Shown: positions 30,740-39,679, numbered from the stretch's first letter. The stretch: 64,000 bases of DNA from Limnohabitans parvus II-B4 (GCF_003063455.1 NZ_NESN01000005.1:193506-257505), one strand, 5' to 3'. A program made the numbers and translations. The notes: generated by a model from the letters alone, not told the origin.

Positions 30740-30955
30740 TTATTGCAGGCGCGGATCGCCAAAAGGCTCGTCGGGCGGTGTTTCGTCGGGCAGTTTGAAC
30801 TCTTCGCTGGCCCAGGCGCCCAGGTCGACCCCCTTGCAGCGTGCGCTGCAAAACGGGCGATAAGGGTTGGTGCTGCTGTAAAGGCTGGTGCCTGCGCAGG
30901 CAGGGCAGCGCACCTTGCGGGGCGCGAAGTCTTGAGGCTGGTTCGAATCGCTCAT
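30740..30955 (-). CDS. yacG: YacG, zinc-binding DNA gyrase inhibitor
   Basis: 71-residue protein with a four-cysteine zinc site (Cys17, Cys20, Cys36, Cys40: CPAC and CSARC). YacG binds GyrB and inhibits gyrase. The ATG at 30955 overlaps the zapD stop. An in-frame start two codons earlier is less likely. The acidic C terminus is typical. Confidence 0.9.
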   Translation of the reverse strand: MSDSNQPQDFAPRKVRCPACAGTSLYSSTNPYRPFCSARCKGVDLGAWASEEFKLPDETPPDEPFGDPRLQ

Positions 30956-31707
30956 GCGCACAAAGACATTTCAAAAGGCACATCATCGGTGGTGGCCACC
31001 AATTTGCCATCGCCTTGCTGGTGCATCATGCGGATCACCACCAGCAAACGGTTGCAACTGATTTCGGGGGTGATGCCCAGTGCCGGGTTGATTTTGAGGC
31101 GCAGCAACTGAAAGGTGCGGCCTTGCGGCAGGTTTTGCTGCAATTGGCCAGCTGTCGCCATCACTTTTTGGCTGCTGCCCGATTCACGCAGCATTTGCAG
31201 CAACAACTGGATGGCTTGTGCCAAGGGGGCAAACGGTGCCACCCATTGCGCCAAATCGCTGGCGCGGCTTGGCGCATCGTGGTGTTGCCAAGCGTAATAG
31301 GCGGGTAAATCAAACTCGCAGGTACCGCCCGGGATGACCGCACGGCTGCGCAAAGCCATCAGGAAATCGTTGTCGTTGAGACTTTGGCCAATTTTTCCGC
31401 TGACCCGGTTGAGCGATTCAAAGTGCTCATCCAGCTGCGCGATCAGGCCGTCAAGGGCTTTTTCGGAAATGGCCGGGTTGCCACGGTAGCCGTTGTAGAG
31501 CTGCTTTTGGCGTTCCAGATCCTTCAGAACGTCAGATTTGAGTTCTGAGCGCGATGCCACTTCGATGATTTCAAACAAAGTGGTGAGCGCAAAGTGGTGG
31601 TCCAAGGCCTCTGTTCGGGCCATCAATTGGCCCAGGCGGTTGAACAGTTGTTGCAGGCGCAGGTAAGTGCGTATGCGTTCGTTAAAAGGGTATTCGTACA
31701 GTATCAC
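30952..31707 (-). CDS. zapD: ZapD, cell-division protein (FtsZ-bundling)
   Basis: 251-residue cytoplasmic protein of the ZapD/YacF family, which cross-links FtsZ filaments. The beginning YEYPFNERIRTYLRLQQLF is characteristic. It sits between coaE and yacG, as in E. coli, and its stop overlaps the yacG start. Confidence 0.93.
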   Translation of the reverse strand: MILYEYPFNERIRTYLRLQQLFNRLGQLMARTEALDHHFALTTLFEIIEVASRSELKSDVLKDLERQKQLYNGYRGNPAISEKALDGLIAQLDEHFESLNRVSGKIGQSLNDNDFLMALRSRAVIPGGTCEFDLPAYYAWQHHDAPSRASDLAQWVAPFAPLAQAIQLLLQMLRESGSSQKVMATAGQLQQNLPQGRTFQLLRLKINPALGITPEISCNRLLVVIRMMHQQGDGKLVATTDDVPFEMSLCA

Positions 31708-31729
31708 GCGGCGTCTTCCAGTGCCGCCA

Positions 31730-32347
31730 TCATAGCCCGAAGTCAGCAGCCACTTGGGCCACCTGGGCCTCTAATTCAGCCAGACTCAGCCCTTGGTTGA
31801 AGATCACCACATCGGCACTGGCCAAGCGTTGTGCCCGTGAGGCTTGCAAGGCGATGATGCGGTCAATTTCTTCGGCTGCCAGACCACTTCGGGTCATGAC
31901 CCTTTGGCGCTGGGTTGCTGCATCGCAATCGACCACGATCACCCGGTCAACTTGCCTGCGCCAACGCTCGCCCGACTCCACCAGCAGGGGCACATCGAAC
32001 ACGAGGCAACGTTGGCCGTTTTGCAGGGCGGCCTGTGCCTGTTCTGCGGTGATCAGGCTGACCAGGGGGTGAATGATGGCTTCGAGCTTCTTTTTGGCAT
32101 CGGCATTTTTGAAAATCTGTTCGCGCATGGCTTGCCGGTCCATCGCGCCGTGGGCATCGATCATCTCGGGGCCAAAGACTTGGGCAATCGGGGCGATTGC
32201 CCGCCCGCCCGGTGCCGTCACGCTGCGTGAAATCGCGTCAGCGTCGATCACGGCTGCGCCGCGGGCCGCCAGCAGGCTTGCCACCGTGCTTTTGCCGCTG
32301 CCAATGCCACCGGTCAGGCCGATGCGCCAAATACGCTGAGTGTTCAT
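31730..32347 (-). CDS. coaE: CoaE, dephospho-CoA kinase
   Basis: Last enzyme of coenzyme A synthesis, 205 residues. The P-loop GGIGSGKST is near residues 13-21, DADAISR is the following acid site, and VFDVPLLVESG and the lid region are present. It is followed by zapD and preceded by pilD, the common proteobacterial order. Confidence 0.95.
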   Translation of the reverse strand: MNTQRIWRIGLTGGIGSGKSTVASLLAARGAAVIDADAISRSVTAPGGRAIAPIAQVFGPEMIDAHGAMDRQAMREQIFKNADAKKKLEAIIHPLVSLITAEQAQAALQNGQRCLVFDVPLLVESGERWRRQVDRVIVVDCDAATQRQRVMTRSGLAAEEIDRIIALQASRAQRLASADVVIFNQGLSLAELEAQVAQVAADFGL

Positions 32348-32350
32348 GGT

Positions 32351-33190
32351 TTAAACAGGCAAGACGGGCAGGGGGCCAAAGGCCATGACCCACAAACCCG
32401 CCAGGGCCAAAAAGGGACCAAACGGAATATAGCCGTCTTCGGGCAGGCGCTGGCGCACACGCAGCCAGATACCCACGGCCGCACCTGTGATGGACGCGAT
32501 CAGCACCAGCGACAGCAAGGCGGGCCAGCCCAGCCAAGCACCCAGTGCGGCCAGCAGTTTGAAGTCACCTTGGCCCATGCCTTCTTTGCCGGTCACCCCT
32601 TTGAACAGCCAATAAACCGACCATAAAAAGAGGTAACCCGCCACAGCCCCCCACAAGGCCGTGGGCAAACTGACATCGCTCAGCCCCAGGCTGGCCGCCA
32701 ACAAACCGGCCCACACCAAGGGTTGAGTGATGGCATCGGGCAGCAAAGTGGTGTCGGCGTCAATGGCTGCAAGGGTCAGCAAAGCGGCTGCAAAACCCGC
32801 CCAGGCCAAAGCAGCGCCGCTCAGGCCGTATCGGGAAAAGCTCCAGGCAAACAGGGCCGCGGTCAGCAGTTCCATGGCGGGGTAGCGCCAGCCAATCGGG
32901 GCATGGCATTGGCGACAGCGCCCTTGGAGCCAAACATAGCTGAGCACCGGGATTTTTTCGGCCCACGGCAAGACATGGCCGCAGTGGGGGCAGTGCGAGC
33001 CGGGCACGGCGATGTTGTAGGGCTTGGTTGCCGGCAGGGGGGGGGGATTGTCGGGGGCTTGTTCATGGCTCGCCTCAGCCCACTGTGCCTCCAGCATGCG
33101 GGGCAGGCGGTGAATGACCACGTTCAGGAAGCTGCCCACCACCAAGCCCAATAGCGCCGCAGCGCCCCATAGGAATTCATCGGCAGCCAT
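32351..33190 (-). CDS. pilD: PilD, prepilin peptidase / N-methyltransferase
   Basis: 279-residue integral membrane enzyme that cleaves and methylates type IV pilins. The cytoplasmic zinc site has four cysteines (CPHC and CRQC). The catalytic aspartates lie in IDADTTLLPDAI and in the GxGD motif (MGQGDFKLLAAL). On the coding strand residues 49-51 (Pro-Pro-Pro) and part of codon 52 come from an uninterrupted run of ten C (33037-33046), a site where slippage would break the frame. Confidence 0.94.
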   Translation of the reverse strand: MAADEFLWGAAALLGLVVGSFLNVVIHRLPRMLEAQWAEASHEQAPDNPPPLPATKPYNIAVPGSHCPHCGHVLPWAEKIPVLSYVWLQGRCRQCHAPIGWRYPAMELLTAALFAWSFSRYGLSGAALAWAGFAAALLTLAAIDADTTLLPDAITQPLVWAGLLAASLGLSDVSLPTALWGAVAGYLFLWSVYWLFKGVTGKEGMGQGDFKLLAALGAWLGWPALLSLVLIASITGAAVGIWLRVRQRLPEDGYIPFGPFLALAGLWVMAFGPLPVLPV

Positions 33191-33191
33191 C

Positions 33192-34406
33192 TCAGAACAC
33201 CTGACCTAAGCGAAAAATGGGCAAATACATGGCCACAAGAATACCGCCAATCAAGCCGCCCAGCACCACAATGATCAAAGGTTCCAGCAAACTCGACAGG
33301 CCGTTGACCCGGTCATCCAGCTCGGTTTCCATCAAACCCCCTGCCCGCGCCAGCAAGTTGTCCATTGCACCCGTCTCTTCTCCTGTGGCGCACAGCTGAA
33401 CGATCATGGGCGGAAAACGGCCCGTTTGGCCCATGGCTTCGCTCAAGCGGCTGCCTTGGGCCACTTGTCTTTGCAGTTGCAAAGTCACGCGCTCAAAAAC
33501 AGCGTGGTCGCAGGCTTGGGCCACAGGCCCCAATGCTTCTGCCAAGGGTACGCCTGCTGCCAGCAAAGCCGACAAGGTTTGGGCCCAGCGTGCCACCACC
33601 GCCGTGCCGACCAGCGGCCCCAGCACGGGCAGCTTGAGCAACCAGCGGTCTCGGGTGGCGTTGAACCGGGTGCGTGCTGATGCTGGGCGATGCCACAACC
33701 AGAGGCACAACACAACGCCCAAAACCGCCACCGGACCAGAAGCGCTCACACCATCGCTCAGGGCCACCACCATTTGTGTCGCCCAGGGTAAGTCGGCGCC
33801 GAACGACTTGAACACATCCTCGAACACCGGCACGACAAAGACCAGGATCAGCACCAAGACTGCGATGGCCACCCCCATCACTGCCGTGGGGTACATCAGC
33901 GCGGAACGCACGCGTGAGCGCAAGGCTTCGTTTTTTTCGAGGGTCTGTGCCAAACGCTCCATCATGGTGTCCAAAATGCCCGCCGATTCACCCGCTTGAA
34001 CCATGCTGGTATAGAGCCCTGTGAAATGCGCCGGGTGTTTGGCCAAAGCCTCGTGCAAAGCCATGCCGGACGCCACATCGTTGTGCACCTGTTGCACGAT
34101 GTCCACCAGTGCTGCAGACGTCAGACTGCGCGACAGCATGTCCAGCGATTGCAAAAGCGGCACCCCTGCACGCAGCAGTGCAGCCAGTTGCCTGGTCAGG
34201 AGCGACAAATCGCGTGGGCGCACACGGCTTGGGCTGTCCCACCACAAGCGCTGCAGCCGCACTTGGTGCACGCCTTGCCTGCGCAGTTGGGCTCGGGCCA
34301 GTCCGGCCGTGTGTGCATTCAGCCGCCCTTGCAAGGCTCGGCCTTGGGCATCACGCCCTTGCCATGCAAAAACAGGGGGCTGCGCTTGTGTGTCGGGCTG
34401 GTTCAT
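33192..34406 (-). CDS. pilC: PilC, type IV pilus inner-membrane platform protein
   Basis: 404-residue T2SSF-family protein with two copies of the domain and about three membrane helices. N-terminal LTRQLAALLRAGVPLLQSLD and the second WAQTLSALLAAGVPLAEALG show the duplicated pattern. The final membrane part ends FRLGQVF. It transmits the force of the PilB and PilT motors to pilus assembly. It overlaps pilB by four bases. Confidence 0.95.
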   Translation of the reverse strand: MNQPDTQAQPPVFAWQGRDAQGRALQGRLNAHTAGLARAQLRRQGVHQVRLQRLWWDSPSRVRPRDLSLLTRQLAALLRAGVPLLQSLDMLSRSLTSAALVDIVQQVHNDVASGMALHEALAKHPAHFTGLYTSMVQAGESAGILDTMMERLAQTLEKNEALRSRVRSALMYPTAVMGVAIAVLVLILVFVVPVFEDVFKSFGADLPWATQMVVALSDGVSASGPVAVLGVVLCLWLWHRPASARTRFNATRDRWLLKLPVLGPLVGTAVVARWAQTLSALLAAGVPLAEALGPVAQACDHAVFERVTLQLQRQVAQGSRLSEAMGQTGRFPPMIVQLCATGEETGAMDNLLARAGGLMETELDDRVNGLSSLLEPLIIVVLGGLIGGILVAMYLPIFRLGQVF

Positions 34407-35620
34407 GCGCCGTACCGGGTATTGGCCAAAACCTCGTCGAGCGAGGTGATGCCTTTCAGCACTTTGCGCAGACCTGCCAGACGCAACGTCGCCACACCCT
34501 CACGTTGAGCCAGTTGAGTCATCTCCTGGTTACCCGCACCGGACAAAATCAGCGCCTGCATGTCGGCACTCACCGGCATGACTTGGAAAATGCCCGTTCG
34601 TCCTGCAAACCCCTTGTGGCAATGCGCACAACCCACAGGCTTGAATGCGTCGACCGCATCGCCAGACAGCAAATCAGGGGGCAGACCTGCTTTCAGCAAC
34701 ACATCCGAAGGCAGCGACACGCGTTCTTTGCACAGTGGGCACAGGCAACGCACCAGCCGCTGGGCCGTGATCAGCGTCACGCTGGCGGCGATGTTGTAAG
34801 AGGCCGTGCCCATGTTGCGCAAACGCACCAGCGTGCTGGGCGCGTCGTTGGTGTGCAAGGTGGACAGCACGAGATGGCCTGTTTGAGCTGCCTGGATGGC
34901 GATGTTGGCGGTTTCCAGATCGCGCACCTCACCCACCATCAGGACGTCCGGGTCTTGTCGCAAAAAGGCACGCAAAGCGATGGCAAATGTCAGGCCGGGC
35001 TTGTCCTGCACATTCACCTGGTTGATGCCTTGAAGCTGGATTTCGCAAGGGTCTTCCACCGTGGCGATGTTCACTTCGGCCGTGTTGAGCAGGTTGAGGC
35101 AAGCGTAAAGCGATTGCGTTTTGCCCGAGCCCGTGGGCCCTGTCACCAGCACCATGCCATGTGGCCGGTGAATCGCTTCCACCAGGCGTGCCAGGTCTTC
35201 GGGTTCATAACCGAGTTGGTTCAGGTCAAGTTGGGCCTGCGCCGAGTCCAGCACCCGAATCACCAGTTTTTCGCCAAACAAGGTCGGCAAGGTGCTCACC
35301 CGCAAGTCAAGCTCGCGCCCGTTTTGCAGCAGCAGCTTCATGCGACCGTCTTGTGGCAGGCGTTTTTCAGCGATGTCGAGTCGGGAAAGCACCTTGATGC
35401 GTGACGACAGGCGGTCTTTGAGCGCCATGGGTGGGCTGGTCATTTCGCGCAATTCGCCATCGATGCGCATGCGCACCCGGTAGTGGTTTTCGTAGGGTTC
35501 AAAGTGCAGGTCAGAGGCCTTGAGCGTGACCGCCTGTTCTAGCAGTTGCTGCACCAAACTGACAACAGGCGCATCGTCGATAGCCCCCAGCATGGGGCGG
35601 TTGTTGAGCTTGTCCAGCAT
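34403..35620 (-). CDS. pilB: PilB-type pilus assembly ATPase lacking the N-terminal domain
   Basis: Hexameric secretion ATPase, 405 residues. The Walker A GPTGSGKTQS, the Asp box ATVEDPCEI, Walker B DPDVLMVGEVRD, the His box GHLVLSTLHTND and the zinc tetracysteine (CLCPLC, CAHC) are intact. Typical PilB is about 570 residues with an N-terminal MshEN-like domain. Here the protein begins at the second N-terminal domain (APVVSLVQQLLEQAV). An in-place GGAG five bases before the ATG argues that this is the real start. No missing domain is visible upstream. Confidence 0.88.
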   Translation of the reverse strand: MLDKLNNRPMLGAIDDAPVVSLVQQLLEQAVTLKASDLHFEPYENHYRVRMRIDGELREMTSPPMALKDRLSSRIKVLSRLDIAEKRLPQDGRMKLLLQNGRELDLRVSTLPTLFGEKLVIRVLDSAQAQLDLNQLGYEPEDLARLVEAIHRPHGMVLVTGPTGSGKTQSLYACLNLLNTAEVNIATVEDPCEIQLQGINQVNVQDKPGLTFAIALRAFLRQDPDVLMVGEVRDLETANIAIQAAQTGHLVLSTLHTNDAPSTLVRLRNMGTASYNIAASVTLITAQRLVRCLCPLCKERVSLPSDVLLKAGLPPDLLSGDAVDAFKPVGCAHCHKGFAGRTGIFQVMPVSADMQALILSGAGNQEMTQLAQREGVATLRLAGLRKVLKGITSLDEVLANTRYGA

Positions 35621-35641
35621 GGCGTCTCCATGAGTTATTTT

Positions 35642-35657
35642 GTTTTCAATTGAAAAC
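35642..35657. promoter_or_regulatory. 16-base perfect palindrome upstream of pilB
   Basis: GTTTTCAATTGAAAAC, located 22-37 bases before the pilB start, between pilB and the Fbp-type ATPase. It could be an operator. Its AT-rich character also fits a promoter region. Confidence 0.35.
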
Positions 35658-35791
35658 GTATCATGAGCCGCCTTGGGCTGTTTGTAAATGTGGCAAGCAA
35701 AAACCGACAGGTGGCGCTGCCGTCAGGTGCAGGGTTGGTTGGACGGACGGCTGTGGCAGCGGCAGGGCCACTGTGCAGACTCTGCAGCGCT

Positions 35792-36952
35792 TCAGACGAA
35801 CTTGACGGGCTGGTATTGCGGGTCAGTGTGTTCACAGGCCTGTGCCTTGGAGCAGGGCATCTGGCACAGCTCGCGGTTTTGAACCGGGCATGCACGGTTG
35901 AACGTGACCACATGGTCCACCTCGGCACGGATGCCGATCCACTCGCCCAGTTTGTGGTCGTGGTGGCTGGGCACATGGGCCATCAGCAATTCGCCGCTGG
36001 CCAGGCGCAGGGTGTACAAAAACTCTGATCCGCGGAAGGCCTTGCGGATGATCTCGGCCTTCACCGGGGCGTGGTCATCGTGCACGATGTCGTCGGCCCG
36101 CAGTAACACGTCGCACTGGCCACCCTCAAAGGCGCATGGCAAGGGGCATTCGGCCACATCGCTCAATGTGCCGACGGGGGTGTCGACCATGATCTGACCG
36201 TTCACTTCGCGCAACGTGGCTGGAGTGAACACCCCATGGCCAATGAAGTCCGCCACAAAGCGGGTGGCCGGGCGGTGGTACAGGCTGTAGGCATCGTCCC
36301 ACTGGTGCAATTGGCCTTCGTTCATCACGCCAATCACGTCGCCGATGGCAAAGGCTTCGAGCTGGTCGTGCGTGACCAGCAAGGCGGTGGCCTTGGCGGC
36401 CTTGAGGATGTTGCGCACCTCATGGGCCAGGCGCTCGCGCAGGTCGATGTCCAGGTTGGAAAACGGCTCGTCCAGCAGCAGCAAATCGGGCTTGGGGGCC
36501 AACGCCCGGGCCAGGGCCACGCGTTGCTGTTGACCGCCCGAGAGTTCGTGCGGGTAGCGTTTGTCGGCACCGCCCAAACCCACCAACTCAAGGACTTCGG
36601 CCACGCGTTGCTGGCGTTCGGCTTTGGGCAGATGGTTCAGACCAAAGCCCACATTGCGGCCTACATCCATGTGCGGAAAAAGGGCGTAATCCTGAAACAC
36701 CATGCCAATGCGGCGGCTTTCTGCGGGTTCGGTGTGTCCCGCTTCGCTGACCACGCGGCTGGACAGCAGGATCTTGCCGCCCGAAACAGGCTCCAGTCCG
36801 GCCACGGCACGCAGCAGCGTGGTTTTGCCGCAGCCAGAGGGGCCAATCAGCACGCCAATGTCACCCGCACGCAAGTTCAGGCTCACACCGTGCACGGCGG
36901 GCGTTGGGCTGCCTGGGTAATGGATGTCCAGTTGGCGAAGTTCTAGAAACAT
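35792..36952 (-). CDS. Fe(3+)/spermidine-type ABC transporter ATPase with Cys-rich tail (FbpC-like)
   Basis: 386-residue ABC ATPase of the FbpC/PotA group. Walker A GPSGCGKTT is at 37-45, the signature LSGGQ at 137-141, Walker B LLLLDEPFSNLD, and a TOBE-2-like C-terminal domain follows. The last 32 residues hold four cysteines (355, 363, 367, 373) in a CX7CX3CX5C spacing that resembles a metal or iron-sulfur site. The divergent gene encodes the matching permease. No binding protein is in the window, and no Fur box was recognised. Confidence 0.85.
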   Translation of the reverse strand: MFLELRQLDIHYPGSPTPAVHGVSLNLRAGDIGVLIGPSGCGKTTLLRAVAGLEPVSGGKILLSSRVVSEAGHTEPAESRRIGMVFQDYALFPHMDVGRNVGFGLNHLPKAERQQRVAEVLELVGLGGADKRYPHELSGGQQQRVALARALAPKPDLLLLDEPFSNLDIDLRERLAHEVRNILKAAKATALLVTHDQLEAFAIGDVIGVMNEGQLHQWDDAYSLYHRPATRFVADFIGHGVFTPATLREVNGQIMVDTPVGTLSDVAECPLPCAFEGGQCDVLLRADDIVHDDHAPVKAEIIRKAFRGSEFLYTLRLASGELLMAHVPSHHDHKLGEWIGIRAEVDHVVTFNRACPVQNRELCQMPCSKAQACEHTDPQYQPVKFV

Positions 36953-36959
36953 GAGAAGG

Positions 36960-36965
36960 ATTGTA
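36960..36965 (-). promoter_or_regulatory. possible -10 element for the FbpC-like gene
   Basis: TACAAT on the minus strand, eight bases before the ATG at 36952. It mirrors the TACAAT at 37021-37026 on the plus strand. The -35 is weak. Confidence 0.25.
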
Positions 36966-36999
36966 GGCAGGTTGGATTGGCCTCCCATGGCCGTGGGCT

Positions 37000-37026
37000 G
37001 ATCGCCAGCAGGCTGGCTCCTACAAT
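37000..37026 (-). repeat. REP-like palindromic element
   Basis: On the minus strand the sequence reads ATTGTAGGAGCCAGCCTGCT then GGCGATCAG. It has the GTAGGAGC start, a short GCCAGC/GCTGGC stem-loop (37004-37017) and a GCGAT end, like repetitive extragenic palindromes of Pseudomonas and some Burkholderiales. Copy number in the genome cannot be judged from one window. It overlaps the divergent promoter of the iron transporter. Confidence 0.45.
37021..37026 (+). promoter_or_regulatory. possible -10 element for the FbpB-like gene
   Basis: TACAAT 31 bases before the ATG at 37058. No clear -35 (CTGATC at 36999-37004). Confidence 0.25.
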
Positions 37027-37057
37027 AAGCCATGACCTTGTTGAATCCGGTTTCTTG

Positions 37058-38692
37058 ATGCAGCACACCCTGGCCCGCCGTTTGTCGGGTCTTCCCTCGC
37101 TGTTTTATGCCTTGCTGGCACTGGCTTTGGCCTTGCCAGTGTTGGCCGTGCTCGGCTCGTGGCTGCAATGGAGCCCGCAAAGCACCGACATTTTGCTGGA
37201 GATGGGGCGCACTGTGCTGCCCGATTACGCGCTCACCACCTTGGGTCTTTGCCTGATGGTGGCTGTGGGTGTGACGGTGCTGGGCCTGGCCACGGCGGCT
37301 CTGGTCACGCTGTTTGACTTTCCAGGGCGGGGTGTTTTTGAGTGGTTGCTGCTCTTGCCTTTGGCCATGCCCGCTTATGTGGTGGCTTATGCATACACCG
37401 ACTTTTTGCAGTTCAGCGGCCCGCTTCAAATGGGCTTGCGTGACTGGTTTGGGCTCAAGGGCCGGCTGTGGCCCGATGTGCGCAGCGTCTGGGGCGCGGC
37501 GCTGGTGTTCACGTTGGCGCTCTACCCTTATGTGTATCTGCTGGCCCGCACCGCCTTGGTGGAACGCGCTTCGGGCCTGATGGAAGCGGCCCGCTTGCTG
37601 GGCGCTCCCTTGTCACGCCGCATTCGCGAGATTGCTTTGCCATTGGCTCGACCGGCCGTGGCCGCAGGCGTGGCACTGGCGCTGATGGAAACCCTGGCCG
37701 ACTTCGGTGTGTCCAGTTACTTCGGCATCCAGACCTTCACTGCGGGCATCTACAAAGCGTGGCTGTCCATGGACAACCGCATTGCCGCAGCGCAACTGGC
37801 CACGGTGCTGTTGGCGGTGGTGGTGGTGTTGCTGCAACTGGAGCAGCGGGCTCAAAACCGCATGCGCTTCAACCAAGGGCGTGGTTCACGCCAAGGTTCT
37901 GCCGAAGCGCAGCCCGTGGTGCTGCGGGGTGCACAACGGGTCATGGCCTGGGGGGTGTGCAGTTTGCCCGTGCTGCTGGGCTTTGTGTTGCCCGTGCTCA
38001 TCATGTTGCGGGCATTGGCGGCAGAAACGACCGATTTGCCCTGGGCCCGTTTTGGCCAATGGGCGCTGACCAGTTTGCGCTTGGGCGCGGTGACCGCCTT
38101 ATTGGCGGTGGCTGTGGCGCTGGCGCTGGCTTTCAGCGTGCGCACACGGGCCGACCGCATCAGCCAGGGGGCCATTCAGCTGGTCGGGTTGGGTTATGCC
38201 ATTCCCGGCGCGGTGGTGGTGGTGGGTTTGCTCTTGCCCGTGGGCTGGATTCAGCAGACCTGGCCCGCCTCTTCGGCCGGAGCCTGGATCACGGCCACTT
38301 CATTGGGTTTGGTTTGGGCCTACCTGGTGCGCTTTTGCGCCGTGGCCTTGCAGTCGGTGCAAAGCGGCTATGCCCGCATTCCGGCCAGCCTGGACGATTC
38401 GGCCCGCATGCTGGGCGTGACCGGTTGGGGCCTGATGCGCCGCGTGCATGCCCCTTTGCTCAAACGCACCACCTTGGCGGCCATGCTGCTCGTGTTTGTG
38501 GACGTGATGAAGGAGCTGCCCGCCACCATGGTGTTGAGGCCCTTCAACAGCGACACGCTGGCGGTGGTGGCCTACCAGTTGGCGCGAGACGAGCGCTTGG
38601 GCGAAGCGGCTTTGCCTTCGCTGGCGCTGGTGCTGGTGGGCTTGATCCCTGTGATCATGCTGAGCCGCACATTGCGCCAGACAAAATCCTGA
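37058..38692 (+). CDS. Fe(3+) ABC transporter permease (FbpB-like, two fused permease domains)
   Basis: 544-residue permease of the FbpB/SfuB type from ATG 37058. Two BPD_transp_1 domains, each with the EAA loop (about residues 175-205: LMEAARLLGAP...REIALPLARPAV, and near the end SLDDSARMLGVTGWGLMRRVHAPLL). Such permeases take up ferric ions with FbpA, which must be encoded elsewhere. It is divergent from the ATPase gene. Confidence 0.88.
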   Translation: MQHTLARRLSGLPSLFYALLALALALPVLAVLGSWLQWSPQSTDILLEMGRTVLPDYALTTLGLCLMVAVGVTVLGLATAALVTLFDFPGRGVFEWLLLLPLAMPAYVVAYAYTDFLQFSGPLQMGLRDWFGLKGRLWPDVRSVWGAALVFTLALYPYVYLLARTALVERASGLMEAARLLGAPLSRRIREIALPLARPAVAAGVALALMETLADFGVSSYFGIQTFTAGIYKAWLSMDNRIAAAQLATVLLAVVVVLLQLEQRAQNRMRFNQGRGSRQGSAEAQPVVLRGAQRVMAWGVCSLPVLLGFVLPVLIMLRALAAETTDLPWARFGQWALTSLRLGAVTALLAVAVALALAFSVRTRADRISQGAIQLVGLGYAIPGAVVVVGLLLPVGWIQQTWPASSAGAWITATSLGLVWAYLVRFCAVALQSVQSGYARIPASLDDSARMLGVTGWGLMRRVHAPLLKRTTLAAMLLVFVDVMKELPATMVLRPFNSDTLAVVAYQLARDERLGEAALPSLALVLVGLIPVIMLSRTLRQTKS

Positions 38693-38734
38693 AACCATCG
38701 GCAGGCCAGGGCATGATGCGCCCTTCCAGCCGGC

Positions 38735-39679
38735 TTAAACAGACTTCTTGTCGTTCAGCGATTGTTCTTCGACGATCTGCCGGACGATGGCCTTGGCATG
38801 GTCTTCGGTGAGGCTGAATTCCTGACGCAAGTGTTCAATGGTTCGTCGCTCTTTTGCACTCACGTGGCCGTCTTTGAGGACTTCTTCCACCTCGGTGGTG
38901 AATTCAATTTCTTGCGTCCGCACGCGTGTGGCAAATGCCGACGCCACGATGCCGGTCAGCAACGCCACCGTGAACACCCCAGACAGCGCTGTGAGCGCAC
39001 CGATCACTTTGCCCCAGACGGATATGGGCGTGGCGTCGCCATAACCCACTGTGGTGATGGTGACGATGGACCACCACATGGCGTCGGGAATGGTGCCGAA
39101 TTTGTCGGGCTGCAAGGCATGCTCTGCGTAATACATCAGGCATGAGGTGATGAGGATCGAGAGCGCCAGCAGGTAAAGCGCGGAGATGAAAACGTCTTTT
39201 TCTGCGTAGATAGAGGCAATCAGGTCTTCCAGCGCCGTGGAGTAATGCGACAACTTCAGGATGCGCATGACCCGAATGACACGCAAAAAGCGCAAATCCA
39301 GACCTGGCCACAAGTATTGCAAGAAAAACGGCACGATCGCCAGCAAGTCAACCAGGCCGTGAAAACTGAACATATAGCGCAGACGCCGCCGGTTTGCGCT
39401 GGCATGCTTGTTGGCGTGGTGGTTTTTCTCTGCGGCTGTCCAGATGCGCAACAGGTATTCGATGCTGAAAAACACCATCGAAACCGTGTCGAACCAAGCC
39501 AGTGCCTGGTGGTGTTGCTCGCCGATCGAGGGCACGGATTCGATGACCACAGCCACCACATTGCACAGCACCATCAAGGTCAACACCCAGGAAAATACCC
39601 AAGCGGTCTTTTGGTCTTTGTGGCTTTTGAGTTCAAGGATCAGAAACAGCCGGTGTCTTATTGGGAGGGGTGCGTTCAT
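38735..39679 (-). CDS. voltage-gated potassium channel (Kv-type)
   Basis: 314-residue channel subunit. An N-terminal voltage-sensor module of four helices includes a positively charged S4 (RFLRVIRVMRILKLSHYS). The pore has the selectivity filter TTVGYGD. The C-terminal cytoplasmic part is charged and helical. ATG 39679 is chosen over an in-frame GTG at 39685. Similar channels are common in bacteria and the physiological role is uncertain. Confidence 0.9.
   Translation of the reverse strand: MNAPLPIRHRLFLILELKSHKDQKTAWVFSWVLTLMVLCNVVAVVIESVPSIGEQHHQALAWFDTVSMVFFSIEYLLRIWTAAEKNHHANKHASANRRRLRYMFSFHGLVDLLAIVPFFLQYLWPGLDLRFLRVIRVMRILKLSHYSTALEDLIASIYAEKDVFISALYLLALSILITSCLMYYAEHALQPDKFGTIPDAMWWSIVTITTVGYGDATPISVWGKVIGALTALSGVFTVALLTGIVASAFATRVRTQEIEFTTEVEEVLKDGHVSAKERRTIEHLRQEFSLTEDHAKAIVRQIVEEQSLNDKKSV

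Noticed and set aside
36953..37057. Fur box at the iron-transporter promoter
   Set aside because: No GATAAT-type hexamer array resembling a Fur site was seen.
38700..38726. Hairpin AGGGC/GCCCT as terminator between the Fbp permease and potassium-channel genes
   Set aside because: Only a 5-bp stem with a seven-base loop and no T tract.
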